This document shows positions 5,011 to 5,216 of a stretch of DNA of 5,216 bases, in pieces. The position numbers were made by a program, and so were the translations under genes. Source of the DNA: an uncultured Collinsella sp. (GTDB lineage Bacteria > Actinomycetota > Coriobacteriia > Coriobacteriales > Coriobacteriaceae); contig CAUFWM010000071.1 in assembly GCA_959596505.1 (NCBI GenBank), positions 1 through 5,216 of the forward strand, in the 5' to 3' direction. Within the stretch, counting starts at the first letter, position 1. The number at the start of each line of letters is the position of its first letter. Under the pieces are notes generated by a model. It saw nothing but the letters and a program-made list of their open reading frames with translations. It had not been told where the DNA came from and did no database searches.

Positions 5011-5216
5011 GTGGCGTTCAACCATAAGCACCTGATCGACATTACCGAGTACTCCGAAGAGGACATCAAGCTCATCCTCGAGACCGCCAAGGCGTTCTCC
5101 GAGGTCAACGAGCGTGCGATCAAAAAGGTCCCCACGCTCAAGGGCAAGACCATCGTCAACATGTTCAACGAGCCCTCGACGCGCACCCGCAGCTCCTTCG
5201 AGCTCGCCGAGAAGCG
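5011..5216 (+). CDS. pyrB: aspartate carbamoyltransferase catalytic chain, N-terminal part
   Basis: The 68 complete codons, cut by the right edge, read MAFNHKHLIDITEYSEEDIK through the carbamoyl-phosphate-binding motif STRTR (56-60), followed by SSFELAEKR. The preceding VNMFNEPS is also typical of PyrB rather than ornithine carbamoyltransferase. The enzyme makes N-carbamoyl-aspartate, the committed step of pyrimidine synthesis. The pyrR-pyrB order is the classical PyrR-regulated operon. The GTG at 5011 is chosen as start because GGGAGG (4994-4999) lies 11 bases upstream. An in-frame GTG at 4999 would add four residues and overlap the end of pyrR, but the ribosome site would then run into it. 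Confidence 0.93.
   Translation, partial: MAFNHKHLIDITEYSEEDIKLILETAKAFSEVNERAIKKVPTLKGKTIVNMFNEPSTRTRSSFELAEK

Overview
The window looks like a chromosomal segment of a high-GC Gram-positive anaerobe, most likely an actinobacterium of the Coriobacteriia (Collinsella-like). This is inferred from the strongly GC-ending codon use, the purine-rich Shine-Dalgarno sites, a full-length fermentative AdhE, a four-cysteine L28 and a PyrR-led pyrimidine operon. No single sequence here proves the genus.

The left three quarters are read on the minus strand. From right to left they hold rpmB (ribosomal protein L28, 3782-3970), adhE (bifunctional acetaldehyde/alcohol dehydrogenase, 820-3468) and the first 243 codons of an APH/choline-kinase-like phosphotransferase that runs off the left edge (1-731). 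rpmB has an extended -10 promoter (4025-4033) and a strong intrinsic terminator (3681-3713). adhE has its own likely extended -10 promoter (3509-3517). The rpmB-adhE gap holds three separate dyads: the rpmB terminator, a perfect 21-bp inverted repeat of REP/MITE type (3620-3677), and an AT-flanked 12-bp dyad (3561-3590) upstream of the adhE promoter. The gap between adhE and the phosphotransferase has a strong hairpin without a U-tract (765-800), so the phosphotransferase may be transcribed partly by read-through from adhE.

The right part is read on the plus strand, divergently from rpmB. A long leader precedes pyrR (4422-5006), and pyrB (aspartate carbamoyltransferase) starts four bases after the pyrR stop and runs off the right edge. 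The leader can be folded into all three parts of a PyrR attenuator: a PyrR-binding-loop-like hairpin (4277-4306), a long antiterminator (4293-4348) that excludes it, and an intrinsic terminator with seven U residues (4341-4382) that excludes the antiterminator. PyrR made from the first cistron would sense UMP against PRPP and stop transcription of its own pyr operon. A further hairpin (4381-4400) and a possible anti-Shine-Dalgarno pairing lie between the terminator and the pyrR start.

The genes are ordinary housekeeping and fermentation genes. I see no new multi-gene system, CRISPR array, transposase, tRNA or rRNA. The points worth a second look are the RNA switch and the non-coding dyads.
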